From NCBI GenBank assembly GCA_031292215.1, contig JARLHO010000123.1, forward strand, positions 1 through 53,901: DNA of 53,901 bases, in the 5' to 3' direction. The notes below the pieces were generated by a model. The model was not told where the DNA came from. It ran no database searches and worked only from the letters and a program-made list of their open reading frames with translations. This document shows positions 34,586 to 43,545 of the stretch, one piece after another. Positions within the stretch are counted from its first letter, which is position 1; every line of letters starts with the position of its first letter. This stretch comes from Syntrophobacteraceae bacterium. GTDB taxonomy: Bacteria > Desulfobacterota > Syntrophobacteria > Syntrophobacterales > Syntrophobacteraceae. The position numbers and the translations under genes were made by a program.

Positions 34586-37500
34586 CTTCCTGGATACTGG
34601 ACAGCCTTAATCCGGACCTGTTGCAGTGGGCTCGCACCGAGGCGTCACGACGTTTGCTCGATACCGCATTGGGATTGGTCGGAAAGCGAGAAGACGACAG
34701 CAATCTACTTTTTGCTGCGGAGTCGCTGGAATTAGCCGTCATCGATCTGCTGGACAACGACAAAGAGGTCGATTCCCTACGAGAGATAAGCGCAGAAGCT
34801 TTCCAGCTTTTGCGGGTCCTGCCGCCACCGAAAGCTCCTCTTGAAGCGGCAAAAAGCTATTTACGGCTTGCCTGCCTGGGAGTAATCGGGGAGCGTGGAG
34901 TCGATGCCCGCCGTGTGTTGAGAGAAACGCCATGGCCCGCTCTGCCGATGGATTCCACCTCATGGGGAGAGCGTACATCGGCGACAATACTTGATCTCTG
35001 GTTGCGAGTCATCCGCAAGGATGGCTGGTCCGACCTCGATGCCGTCCAAACTCAGATTGTTGCACTTCGACAGCAACAGGCGAACTATGAAGCCGAATAT
35101 CTGGATGCCCAGCATTCAATGGCGCGTACAGCCGCGTGGGAGTTGGTTGCTCTTTATCATCTATCCAAGGCGGCCGAGCTGCTGGCCATTTTCACCACGC
35201 AGGGGGAGATTGACGGACGCTTTGATGCCCGGCAACAATTGGAAGCCCAGTTTGACCGGGCTCTGACAGCCTGCGGACGTGCCGAGCTTGTTGAGCTTGA
35301 CGCCATGGTGCGGCTACTTGCCCGCACGGCACAGCAGTTGGTGGACAACTGCATCTGGACCGTTACTCGTGCTGTAAACTCTCGGGTTACACGATTTGTT
35401 CATCATCTGGTCTCCAGGGAGAGCGGCAATCCAATCTTCGAGATGCTTCCACCGCAGCGGCGAACGTTGCGAGAGGCCGGTTTGCTCGGCTCCGGCCATC
35501 GAGCGGTCGTGGTCAATTTGCCGACCTCCAGCGGTAAGACCTTCATTGCCGAATTCCGTATTTTGCAGGCCCTTAACCAGTTCGACCACGAAAAGGGATG
35601 GGTCGCGTATCTCGCCCCAACCCGCGCCTTGGTTAGCCAGATCGCAACTCGGCTGCGACGCGATTTCGCCCCGATTGATATCAATGTCGAAAAAGTCAGC
35701 CCGGCCCTTGAGGTTGACGGTTTGGAAGCAACCTTGCTTACCGACAGGCAGGATACTACCCAGTTCCGTGTGCTAGTTACCACCCCGGAAAAGCTCGATC
35801 TGATGCTGAGAGGAGGATGGGAAGAATCAATCGGGCGACCTCTTACGCTGGTCGTGGTGGACGAGGCGCATAACCTCGCTCAAAAAGGGCGTGGCATAAA
35901 GTTGGAATTGCTATTGGCAACGATTAATCGGGAGTGTCGCTATGCCCAATTCCTTCTGTTGACGCCATTTATTCCCAATGCTGCGGAGATTGCCCGTTGG
36001 CTCGCCCCGGATAGCTATAGTGACTTTGAGCTAGGCGTGGATTGGCGACCCAATGACAGGGCAATTGTGCTGAGTCAGCCGCGGCAGGGTGCCAAGAAAG
36101 GGGACTTTTCGCTAGAGCTGGAAACTGTCCATACCTCCAAACAGACGTTATGCATTCCTGAAAACATACCCCTAGCAGCCGTAAGGCCTCTGGGCGTGTC
36201 CTGGTCGCAGGCAAAGGGGAATACCGGAAAGTTGGCTGCAGCCACGGCTCAGGTCATGAAAGAACGTGGTCCTGTCATTGTTCTTGCCCGAACGATCCCA
36301 GACACGTGGAGCCTTGCTGCTAACTTCAAACATTCGGCAAACAGGCCTGTGGCAATACATGCCGATGTGCGGTTAGTGCAGCGTTATCTGGAGCGGGAGT
36401 TTGGCGAAGGTTTTGCCCTTTGTGAACTTCTGGAATACGGGGTGGGGGTGCACCACTCCGGATTATCCGATGAGGCCAAGGCTCTCATGGAATGGCTGTT
36501 TGAAAGTGAGTTAATAAGTGTGCTGGTGTCGACGACTACCATTGCCCAAGGGGTTAATTTCCCGGTTTCCGGGGTAGTTATGGCCGCACATCAGTATCCA
36601 GGTCCTCCTCCGGTTGACATCCCGCCCGAAGATTTCTGGCATTTGGCAGGCCGAGCCGGACGGGTTGAGCATGGTAGCGTCGGTATCGTAGCGCTTGCGG
36701 CAACAGACGAGCAGAAGGCCACCAAATTACGCAACTTTGTGGGACACCAAGTCACGGCGTTAAATTCAACGCTGATTGCAATGGTCCAGGCGATCATTGC
36801 CTCAGGTGCTCCACTTGAGTTACATCGGCTATTTTATTTGCCGGAATGGTCAGCCTTCCTTCAGTACTTGGCGCATACATATCGCCAGATAGGCGATCCG
36901 CAACGCTTTGCCAATGAAGTGGAGCAGGTGCTGCGAGGTACGTTGGGGTTCCAGAACCTGCGACGAACACGGAGCGACTGGGCAAATCGATTGGTGGCAA
37001 GCGTGCAGGCCTACGGCGAGAGGATTTCTGGAAAGCCAGGGCTTAAGCTTGTAGACAACACAGGGTTTTCTTGGGAAACCGTCAGCATCACCTTAAAGCG
37101 TTTATCAGACGAGCGGATCACCGATGATGTCTGGGATGCGCAACGACTTTTCGGCAGGGACGGCGGGAATCTGCAAAAGCTGATGGGAATTATGCTGGAA
37201 GTACCAGAGCTTAAGGAAAATCTAGCGGCAGCCACCGGTGGTCGTGGTTCGGATGGAAATCGTTTGGCGTCCATGGTTAGAGACTGGGTCAATGGTGCAA
37301 GTCTGCCTGATATGGCCCGAGCATATTTTGCGATAAAACCCGATGGCGGGGCGGTTGAACCGACCAAGGCTTTGACGGATTGCTGTAAGAACGTGTTTGG
37401 CAAACTTACCCAGACAGCTTCATGGGGGCTGGCCGCCCTCCAGACCATGACCTTTGGCGACAGTTTCCAACAATTGACGGAGGCTGAGCAGAAGACCTTG

Positions 37501-37746
37501 CGAAATTTGCCCGCCCGCGTTTTCTACGGCGTAAATACCGACGAAGCAATTGCCCTTCGACTGCTTGGGGTTCCGCGAGGAGCGGCGCAACCGCTGGCTC
37601 AAAGCTTGACAACACCAAGGGACCTATTATTGCCACAATTGCGAACTCAGTTGGCACAGACAGATGTACGGATATGGACCCAAGCGCTGGGAGAGAGCGG
37701 GCAGGATTATTTTAGGATCTGGAAGGTGCTGGAGGGGATTGGGTAA
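34582..37746 (+). CDS. HamB-like Ski2-type DExH helicase (Hachiman-like defence)
   Basis: 1054 residues. A 300-residue helical N-terminal part leads to a superfamily 2 helicase. Motif I NLPTSSGKTFIAEF has K319, LAPTRALVSQIA is motif Ia, and VVVDEAHNL gives DEAH at 427-430. HHSGLSDEAK and TTTIAQGVNFPVSG are Ski2-like blocks, and the arginine-finger motif GRAGR is at 690-694. All motifs look intact. A 350-residue helical C-terminus follows. ATG 34582 overlaps the stop of the nuclease gene (ATGA), so the two are coupled. In Hachiman systems HamB loads on DNA and activates the HamA nuclease during phage infection. That function is inferred here. No plain housekeeping helicase has this partner. 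Confidence 0.7.
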   Translation: MTSWILDSLNPDLLQWARTEASRRLLDTALGLVGKREDDSNLLFAAESLELAVIDLLDNDKEVDSLREISAEAFQLLRVLPPPKAPLEAAKSYLRLACLGVIGERGVDARRVLRETPWPALPMDSTSWGERTSATILDLWLRVIRKDGWSDLDAVQTQIVALRQQQANYEAEYLDAQHSMARTAAWELVALYHLSKAAELLAIFTTQGEIDGRFDARQQLEAQFDRALTACGRAELVELDAMVRLLARTAQQLVDNCIWTVTRAVNSRVTRFVHHLVSRESGNPIFEMLPPQRRTLREAGLLGSGHRAVVVNLPTSSGKTFIAEFRILQALNQFDHEKGWVAYLAPTRALVSQIATRLRRDFAPIDINVEKVSPALEVDGLEATLLTDRQDTTQFRVLVTTPEKLDLMLRGGWEESIGRPLTLVVVDEAHNLAQKGRGIKLELLLATINRECRYAQFLLLTPFIPNAAEIARWLAPDSYSDFELGVDWRPNDRAIVLSQPRQGAKKGDFSLELETVHTSKQTLCIPENIPLAAVRPLGVSWSQAKGNTGKLAAATAQVMKERGPVIVLARTIPDTWSLAANFKHSANRPVAIHADVRLVQRYLEREFGEGFALCELLEYGVGVHHSGLSDEAKALMEWLFESELISVLVSTTTIAQGVNFPVSGVVMAAHQYPGPPPVDIPPEDFWHLAGRAGRVEHGSVGIVALAATDEQKATKLRNFVGHQVTALNSTLIAMVQAIIASGAPLELHRLFYLPEWSAFLQYLAHTYRQIGDPQRFANEVEQVLRGTLGFQNLRRTRSDWANRLVASVQAYGERISGKPGLKLVDNTGFSWETVSITLKRLSDERITDDVWDAQRLFGRDGGNLQKLMGIMLEVPELKENLAAATGGRGSDGNRLASMVRDWVNGASLPDMARAYFAIKPDGGAVEPTKALTDCCKNVFGKLTQTASWGLAALQTMTFGDSFQQLTEAEQKTLRNLPARVFYGVNTDEAIALRLLGVPRGAAQPLAQSLTTPRDLLLPQLRTQLAQTDVRIWTQALGESGQDYFRIWKVLEGIG

Positions 37747-37975
37747 GTCACTTTCTGCTCCGCCTGGATTACCTGTATTGTTGACGTGGTAGAAAGGCGT
37801 AATTGAGGGCTTGGGTGCCTTGCCCGTGAAAAACATTGTCGCGAAGATAAGGGAGCATAATTGTGTGTGCTTTTTTTGCCACAGTCGCGGGTAGCCACTA
37901 GCAAAAATAAGGCAAAAAGGGATTTGATCCTTGTAAATGAAGAAATCCCCTTACTCAACATGCTGGTGGTTTTGA

Positions 37976-38125
37976 AAGATAAAAGATAAAGGACTACCGA
38001 GCACCGGTATCGAGTCGTGGTACCAGGAAAAATTCAACACTCTCAAAAAATACGACGAGTATTGTGATCTTCATGCACAGTTGGCAGAGTTTGTGTCGCG
38101 AAATGGTATCATAGTCTTGGAGTAA
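37976..38125 (+). pseudogene. orphan C-terminal protein fragment
   Basis: After TGA 37973-37975 an open run of 49 codons ends at TAA 38123-38125 and reads GLPSTGIESWYQEKFNTLKK, YDEYCDLHAQLAEFVSRNG and IIVLE. The composition is strongly protein-like, but there is no start codon near its beginning. It may be the tail of a gene lost when the defence island was rearranged. I do not recognise the family. The rest of 37747-38259 holds nothing I can name. Confidence 0.35.
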
Positions 38126-38259
38126 CGACAGATCCATTCAAAAGCCCCGAGAATTTGGATTATGGGCATTCGCAAAAGGCAACTGCAAACCTTGACTAGC
38201 TCACAAGACTCAATCGTCTTTCATCCAGGCGGGACGGATAATCTCGGTAAAAGGGCGAC

Positions 38260-39699
38260 TCAAGAGTCCTCATCATTTTCTCGATACTTTTCCGCCTGGA
38301 CGCCGTAGCGGCGCATGACCTGCTGGAGCCCCTGACGCTCCAGTCCGCAAAGACGCGCCGCGCGAGTCACATTGCCCCCGGTTGCCGACAGCGCCTTCTC
38401 CAGATAGTGTACATGAAACTTTCTAAGAACTTCGTCTTTTGCCTCCCGATATTCCAGGAGTCGTTCGGTTTCTTCGACAAGGCAGGACCTTTCGGAGAGT
38501 TTTTCCAAAAGCCCCACGTGCTCCACATCGATCTGGTCTCCTGGCGCCAGAAGAACTCCGCGCATGATGATGTTTTGGAGCTCACGCACGTTGCCCTCCC
38601 ACGGCCATCGCAGGAAAAGCTCCATGAGCCTTGTGGAAACCTCCTTGGGGGGCCGTTTGAACTCGCGGCAGTGCTTTTCGAGGAAATGATGGACAAGTAG
38701 GAGGATGTCTTCGCGCCTTTCCCTGAGCGGGGGCAGCTCGATAGGCAAAACGTTCAGGCGGTAGAAAAGATCCTCTCGAAATTCCCCTCGTTTGATCTTC
38801 TCCGCGAGATTCCTGTTGGTGGAGGCAACCAGGCGAACGTCTATATGAATGGATTTGGTGTCCCCGAGCGGCTTGATCTCTTTTGATTGCAGGACCCGCA
38901 GTAACTTTGTCTGGATGGTCGTGCTGATGTCTCCGATTTCGTCTAAAAAAAGGGTCCCGCGGTGAGCCTCCTGGAAAAGCCCTGTCCTGTTTTGAACGGC
39001 GTGTGTGAAGGCCCCCTTTCTATAGCCGAAAAGCTCGGATTCCAGAATATTTTCCGGAACCGCCGGGCAGTTTACCACCACGAACGGTTCGTTTTGCCGC
39101 TCGCTCAAATCATGGATGGCCCGCCCCAAAAGATCCTTGCCCGTCCCCGACTCCCCGGTGATAAGAACCGTCACATCCGTTTTGGCCACCATTTGCACGG
39201 CCTCAAAGACCCGTTGCATTTTCGCGCTCTTTCCCACCAGGTTCCGGAAAGCCTGCGTTTGCTGTACGCGCCGCTGGAGCACCGTATTTTCCCGCAGCAG
39301 CCGGCTTCTTTCCATGGCCTTGGTGAGGTGCCAGACCAGGGCTTCGTGGTCGAAGGGCTTGGTGATAAAATCGTAGGCGCCCATCTTAATGGCCTGCACC
39401 GCGAGATCGATCGTGCCATGAGCCGTCATCATGACCACTGTCAGCCAGGGGTGATCGCGCCGAGTGCGCTCCAGGACCTCCAAACCGTCCATGCCCGGCA
39501 TCTTTACGTCGAGCAGCATGAGGCCGACGGGGTCTTTGGCCAAAACGGCCAACGCCGCTTCCCCGGAGTTGGCCGTTTTGACTTCGCAGCCAAGCTCGGG
39601 CGCAAGGGCCCGTTGTAGAAGCCGCCCCATGTCCTCTTCATCGTCTACGATCAAAAGGATGTCGACCGCTCGCTGCGGTTTTGCGTTTTCAGTGGCCAC
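38260..39699 (-). CDS. NtrC-family sigma-54 response regulator
   Basis: 479 residues. The receiver domain (1-125) has D19/D20, phospho-acceptor D64 in LLDVKMPGMDGL and the K of TKPFD. The AAA+ activator domain (about 150-385) has Walker A GESGTGKDLLGRAIH and Walker B LFLDEIGDI. A Fis-type helix-turn-helix closes the protein (about 435-472, ATGGNVTRAARLCGLERQGL). The sigma-54 contact loop reads GAFTHA instead of the usual GAFTGA. It overlaps the kinase gene by 11 bases. A sigma-54 promoter with upstream inverted repeats lies beyond the start of this operon, before the TSUP genes, making those the probable targets. Confidence 0.92.
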   Translation of the reverse strand: MATENAKPQRAVDILLIVDDEEDMGRLLQRALAPELGCEVKTANSGEAALAVLAKDPVGLMLLDVKMPGMDGLEVLERTRRDHPWLTVVMMTAHGTIDLAVQAIKMGAYDFITKPFDHEALVWHLTKAMERSRLLRENTVLQRRVQQTQAFRNLVGKSAKMQRVFEAVQMVAKTDVTVLITGESGTGKDLLGRAIHDLSERQNEPFVVVNCPAVPENILESELFGYRKGAFTHAVQNRTGLFQEAHRGTLFLDEIGDISTTIQTKLLRVLQSKEIKPLGDTKSIHIDVRLVASTNRNLAEKIKRGEFREDLFYRLNVLPIELPPLRERREDILLLVHHFLEKHCREFKRPPKEVSTRLMELFLRWPWEGNVRELQNIIMRGVLLAPGDQIDVEHVGLLEKLSERSCLVEETERLLEYREAKDEVLRKFHVHYLEKALSATGGNVTRAARLCGLERQGLQQVMRRYGVQAEKYRENDEDS

Positions 39700-41236
39700 T
39701 CTGCGACCTTTTCCCGGCGCCGGGCTCTGCTGTCTGGTTAACGGTTTGCAGAACCGGAAGTATGATGGTGAAAATGGACCCCTTTCCCACTTCGCTTTCG
39801 ACGAGCAACTCGCCCCCGTGGTCCTTTACGATGCCGTAGCTCACCGAAAGGCCAAGGCCGGTCCCTTCCCCCGTGGGCTTGGTGGTAAAAAACGGATCGA
39901 AAATGCGGGTCATGTGGCGGGCCTCTATTCCCATCCCCTCATCTATTACCCGCACTATCGCTTTTCGCCCCGTTTCCTCGTAGCGGGTTTCGATCCGCAC
40001 CGTCCCCGATTTCATCGCCTGCCGGGCATTCATAATAAGATTCATGAAGACTTGCTTCATCTTCGCCTCATCTATGGCCATGGCAGGAATCCGGGGGTCG
40101 AATTCCTCTATGATGACGATTTTTTCCAATTGAAACTGATGGCGCACAACGCTTAGCACCTCCTCTATCACATCGTTAATGCGGCAGGCGGCCTTTTTTG
40201 TCTGGGCTCTTCTCGAAAAGCTAAGAAGATTTTCAACGATGGTCTTGCACGACCGCGTGTGTTTTTCAATAATCCGCAGATCTTCGAAGTTCTGGGAGTT
40301 CTCGTTTTCAGAGCGAATCAGCAGTTGCGTGTAGCCAAGGATAATGCCCAGGGGGTTATTGATTTCATGGGCGATTCCAGCGGCCAGTTGGCCAACGGAT
40401 GCCAGCTTGTCGGCCTGAAGGATCTGCTGCTCCATCGCCTTTCTATACGAGATGTCTTTTACGAGGAAATGATAAATCTCACCGTTGCCCCGGGACCGGT
40501 CCTCGACGCTGCCGCTGATGAGTCCGCTAAAAAGGGTGTTATCGGCCCGTTTCATCGAGACCTCGGTATCGACGACATAGCCCTGCCCTTGAAGTGTCCG
40601 CTGTAAGGAACTCCAATCGCCAACCGTTTCGAAATAGTCTTGTAACAGGCGACTGCCCGAGGACATATCACCCCCGCAGAGGCCAACCATCTCCATGCCC
40701 GAAGGATTCAGGGTCAAAAGCGTCCCATCGTCTTGCACAACCGCTATCATGTCGCGGGAAACCTCGAATATACGCCGGTATTTGCGCTCGGATAAGGCAA
40801 GCTCCCGGGTGCGCTCCTCTACGAGGTCCTCCAGATTGTGATTCATGAAAAGGAGCTGCTCGTGGGCTGTCTGGATGGCCAGCTTATCCTCAAGAATCTG
40901 TTGATAGACCTTCCACACCCGGCCGAAAAACAGGGTTACCGAGGCCACGAACACGAAGGTGAGCGTGTTGAAAGCCCCGCTAAACGGGCGCACAAGAACC
41001 CATAGGCTGTCGTAGTGAAAAACGAGCAGTATCCGCTTTATAATGTGGTCCACCGAGCGCGAAATGGCGAAGGCCGCCAGCATGTAGCACACAGCCAGCA
41101 GGTAGAGCCACACAACGTTTGTGCGGTCCCGATCCCTTAGCTTTCCGGCGAGCCGCACGCACAGGAAGGAAAACAGGATCATGAGCGCGGAGCCCACAAG
41201 ATCGCAGATCCATATAGGATAGACAGGCAGGCTCAT
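39689..41236 (-). CDS. membrane PAS-domain sensor histidine kinase
   Basis: 515 residues. Three hydrophobic segments (about 10-30, 42-60, 85-105) anchor the protein and form a small membrane sensor domain. A coiled coil (108-150), a PAS domain (150-268), HisKA with H290 in LAAGIAHEINNPLGIILGYT, and an ATPase domain follow. The ATPase domain has NLIMNARQAM, DEGMGIEARHM and TGEGTGLGLSVSYGIVKDHG. The NtrB/ZraS-like catalytic part fits its partner, the NtrC-type regulator that overlaps it. There is no large periplasmic domain, so the signal is probably in the membrane or cytoplasm, or comes from the adjacent small membrane protein. Confidence 0.92.
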   Translation of the reverse strand: MSLPVYPIWICDLVGSALMILFSFLCVRLAGKLRDRDRTNVVWLYLLAVCYMLAAFAISRSVDHIIKRILLVFHYDSLWVLVRPFSGAFNTLTFVFVASVTLFFGRVWKVYQQILEDKLAIQTAHEQLLFMNHNLEDLVEERTRELALSERKYRRIFEVSRDMIAVVQDDGTLLTLNPSGMEMVGLCGGDMSSGSRLLQDYFETVGDWSSLQRTLQGQGYVVDTEVSMKRADNTLFSGLISGSVEDRSRGNGEIYHFLVKDISYRKAMEQQILQADKLASVGQLAAGIAHEINNPLGIILGYTQLLIRSENENSQNFEDLRIIEKHTRSCKTIVENLLSFSRRAQTKKAACRINDVIEEVLSVVRHQFQLEKIVIIEEFDPRIPAMAIDEAKMKQVFMNLIMNARQAMKSGTVRIETRYEETGRKAIVRVIDEGMGIEARHMTRIFDPFFTTKPTGEGTGLGLSVSYGIVKDHGGELLVESEVGKGSIFTIILPVLQTVNQTAEPGAGKRSQSGH

Positions 41237-41245
41237 GACCGCTGG

Positions 41246-41701
41246 TTACACCTGTTTGAGGAGTCGACGCAGACCCATGTATAAAAAGATAATCCCCGGC
41301 ACGCAGAACAAGTGATCGAATTTGGTGAAATAGTAAAGCGCCACCAGCTTGCCCGATCCGCTCCCGAAATGGACCCTGGCACTCCATGAACCTTCGTCTG
41401 CCAGCACAAAAGAGCTTCCGTGTCCATCCAGGTAATGTCCCAGAACAGCATCGATATTCCACAGAATCAGGCAAAAAGCGCCATATTGGACATAACGCCA
41501 TCCGGGCGCCTTTATCAAGCCGCTGTCTCTTAGCCAATAGATCAACGCGCCCATGGAAAACAGGAAAAGAATGTGGGCCATCTGGTGAACGTAGAGTCCC
41601 TCCGGACCACCATGAGACTGAATGGCCATCGCCGCCTGCGGGGACAAGAGCAAATATCCCAGGATCGCTGCGGGAACGGCTAACGTTAACGTCCTATCCA
41701 T
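41246..41701 (-). CDS. small membrane protein, first gene of the two-component operon
   Basis: 151 residues; family not recognised. A signal peptide-like start (MDRTLTLAVPAAILGYLLLS, ending QAAMA) is followed by three hydrophobic segments (about 40-58, 70-85 and 125-145). Several histidines lie near the membrane surface (YVHQMAHIL, GHYLDGHGS, FDHLF), which could bind a metal or haem. ATG 41701 with TGAGGC upstream is preferred to longer starts at 41713 or 41764. The kinase gene begins nine bases after its stop, so they share a transcript. A role as accessory sensor of the kinase is a reasonable inference but unproven. Confidence 0.75.
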   Translation of the reverse strand: MDRTLTLAVPAAILGYLLLSPQAAMAIQSHGGPEGLYVHQMAHILFLFSMGALIYWLRDSGLIKAPGWRYVQYGAFCLILWNIDAVLGHYLDGHGSSFVLADEGSWSARVHFGSGSGKLVALYYFTKFDHLFCVPGIIFLYMGLRRLLKQV

Positions 41702-41787
41702 CGATTGCCTCATAAACGGCGCCGCTCGCTTTGCAAAGTGCACCGCCCGCGCGCCATGAAACACCGCAAAACATGTGCACTAAATCT

Positions 41788-41880
41788 GTTGCACTGCAAC
41801 GAAAACGATCCTTTGGCCGACATGCCGATAATGTGGCTAAATAACAGATACTCTCCACGCAGTGCAAGTTTTCCTTGCAC
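41788..41880. promoter_or_regulatory. candidate activator binding sites (TGCAA inverted repeats)
   Basis: GTTGCACTGCAAC (41788-41800, six-base arms around one C) and GTGCAAG-N5-CTTGCAC (41862-41868/41874-41880) share TGCAA half sites. They lie about 170-260 bases upstream of the expected start from the sigma-54 promoter at 42026, the usual distance for NtrC-type enhancers. The divergent regulatory operon starts at 41701, so they could also control that. Confidence 0.5.
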
Positions 41881-42025
41881 CATTCGTTTAGTTGCATTCC
41901 CGGTCGGGACCTCCCGGTGGTTTTGCGGTCCCGGGGCCGATTTCCCCGGCGCTGCGCCCCAATCCCTGTGTAGGGGCCGCGCGGAGCCCGCTACCATGGG
42001 GCGGGAAAGACGGGCCCTGGCAATA

Positions 42026-42041
42026 TGGCATGGTGATTGCT
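42026..42041 (+). promoter_or_regulatory. sigma-54 promoter of the TSUP genes
   Basis: TGGCATGGTGATTGCT matches the -24/-12 pattern TGGCAy-N5-TTGCw with the correct GG to GC spacing. It points at the TSUP gene starting at 42227, leaving a leader of about 175 bases. A sigma-54 activator gene is divergently encoded nearby. Confidence 0.65.
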
Positions 42042-42226
42042 CTCCACCCATGCAACCAGGATGCTAATTATAAGTTGACCGTCCGGTAAAGGAAACGACA
42101 GATCGCGGACTTAAGGCTTCATGGTGGGTGTATCCCCTGGTGAGCATGTGATGACCGCTTTTTCCGCCTGTGCCCGAGCGCACGGGTATGAGCGCTTAGT
42201 AACCAACTTTTTATCGGGAGGACTTT

Positions 42227-43507
42227 ATGAATAGAAAAATTGCTCTGTTTGGAGCCGCTTTGGGCATCGGCGCCTCGATGCTCTTTTCGGCCATCGCGTT
42301 TGCCGAGCCGAGTGCTGCGCCTTCCCCGGCAGCTCTTCCCGGCGCCGCTGCGGCCACGGCCGCACCTGCTGCGGGACAGGTGCAGATAAGCCTGGACAAG
42401 ACTTCTCTACAAAACTACGGCGAAGTGACGGTGAGCGGCAAAGCGATGGCCGGGGCCCCGGTTTTTGTCGAGGTCTGGAGCGGCCGAACGGTCCACGCGG
42501 ACCTATTTGACACCAAAAAGGACAAAAAGACAGGAATAGCCCCCTACATTCTCTACCAGACCGAGCAGATGCCGGCCTACTACAAGGTCTTGGTTCCGGC
42601 GGACAAAAAAGCCGTGCTGGAAACGGCCAAAGCCGAGGGCAAGAAGTGGAAGTTTTCGGAAACGCTCAAAAAATGCGGAGCCCTCGAAGCTTTCAACGCG
42701 CCCGGCACGATCCCTATCCAGAGGTATCGTGTAAGCCTTCTTGGCAGCGTTATCGGCTCGCGCGGAACCGAGCTTGCCGCGATGGACGCCAAAGAAAATA
42801 TCAACCGGGCGATGAAACTTGCTAAAACAAGGTTTAGAAACCCTGGCGCCCTCCTCGCTCCGGTCGTTATGACCAGGCCCGACGGCTCCTTTACCGCCAA
42901 GATCTCCGTCCCCTCTGGCGCCCCCGATGGGACGTTCCACGTACGGGCCTTTTCCGGCCAGGGGGGCTTTAGCCGGACGCTCTCTTTTGAAAACCATGTC
43001 GGTTTCCCCTATGTGTACCTCAGCAACGCCGGAACCAGCATGAATCTTCTGTGGCCCTTCCTTCTCTCTTTCGCCGTTTGCACCTTCGGGGTCTTGATGG
43101 GCGCGGGAGGCGGGTTTATCCTCAATCCGCTGCTCGTTTTGATCTGGCCTCTTCCGGCCGCTGTAGTCGCGGGCACCGTCATGCCGACCGTTCTTTTCTC
43201 CCAGGCAAGCGGGATCTTTAACTATTCGAAAATTAAATTCATAAGCTGGAAGCTCGGCATTGCGATCGGCCTGGCAATGCTTCTGGGCGGCTTCATCGGT
43301 CCGGAGTTAACCGAGCTCATCACCCTTTCGCAGTTTAAATTCATCTTCGGAATAATACTGATTTTCCTCGCTTGCCTCATGGCGTGGCAGACCACCCCCG
43401 GCTACGTGGCCAAAAACAAGAAAGAGAAAGCGATTCTGGATCAGTTCCAGAAGAAGGCCAAGGAGGCCGCGGCCAAAAAAGCCCAAGCCAAACCCGTGGC
43501 CGTTTGA
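42227..43507 (+). CDS. TSUP (TauE/SafE) half-permease with periplasmic domain
   Basis: 426 residues. A signal peptide (1-26) and an Ala/Pro-rich linker lead to an extracytoplasmic beta-rich domain (about 50-265, starting VQISLDKTSLQNYGEVTVSG). Four transmembrane helices follow (about 272-395), with the TSUP signature GVLMGAGGGFILNPLLVL near 286-303. A basic, Lys/Ala-rich tail (about 398-426) is cytoplasmic. TSUP permeases export or import small sulfonates, sulfite or carboxylates; the substrate is unknown. It carries only the first of the two TSUP repeats, and the second is in the next gene, 38 bases on. The start follows GGGAGGAC. It lies downstream of a sigma-54 promoter. Confidence 0.85.
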   Translation: MNRKIALFGAALGIGASMLFSAIAFAEPSAAPSPAALPGAAAATAAPAAGQVQISLDKTSLQNYGEVTVSGKAMAGAPVFVEVWSGRTVHADLFDTKKDKKTGIAPYILYQTEQMPAYYKVLVPADKKAVLETAKAEGKKWKFSETLKKCGALEAFNAPGTIPIQRYRVSLLGSVIGSRGTELAAMDAKENINRAMKLAKTRFRNPGALLAPVVMTRPDGSFTAKISVPSGAPDGTFHVRAFSGQGGFSRTLSFENHVGFPYVYLSNAGTSMNLLWPFLLSFAVCTFGVLMGAGGGFILNPLLVLIWPLPAAVVAGTVMPTVLFSQASGIFNYSKIKFISWKLGIAIGLAMLLGGFIGPELTELITLSQFKFIFGIILIFLACLMAWQTTPGYVAKNKKEKAILDQFQKKAKEAAAKKAQAKPVAV

Positions 43508-43545
43508 GTTCTGAGGAATTTTTACCTTGTTCTAAGGAGATCGAT

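Noticed and set aside
34582-37746. Helicase as a housekeeping Ski2-like RNA helicase
   Set aside because: Start-stop overlap with a PD-(D/E)XK protein and location in a gene-poor island favour a defence role.
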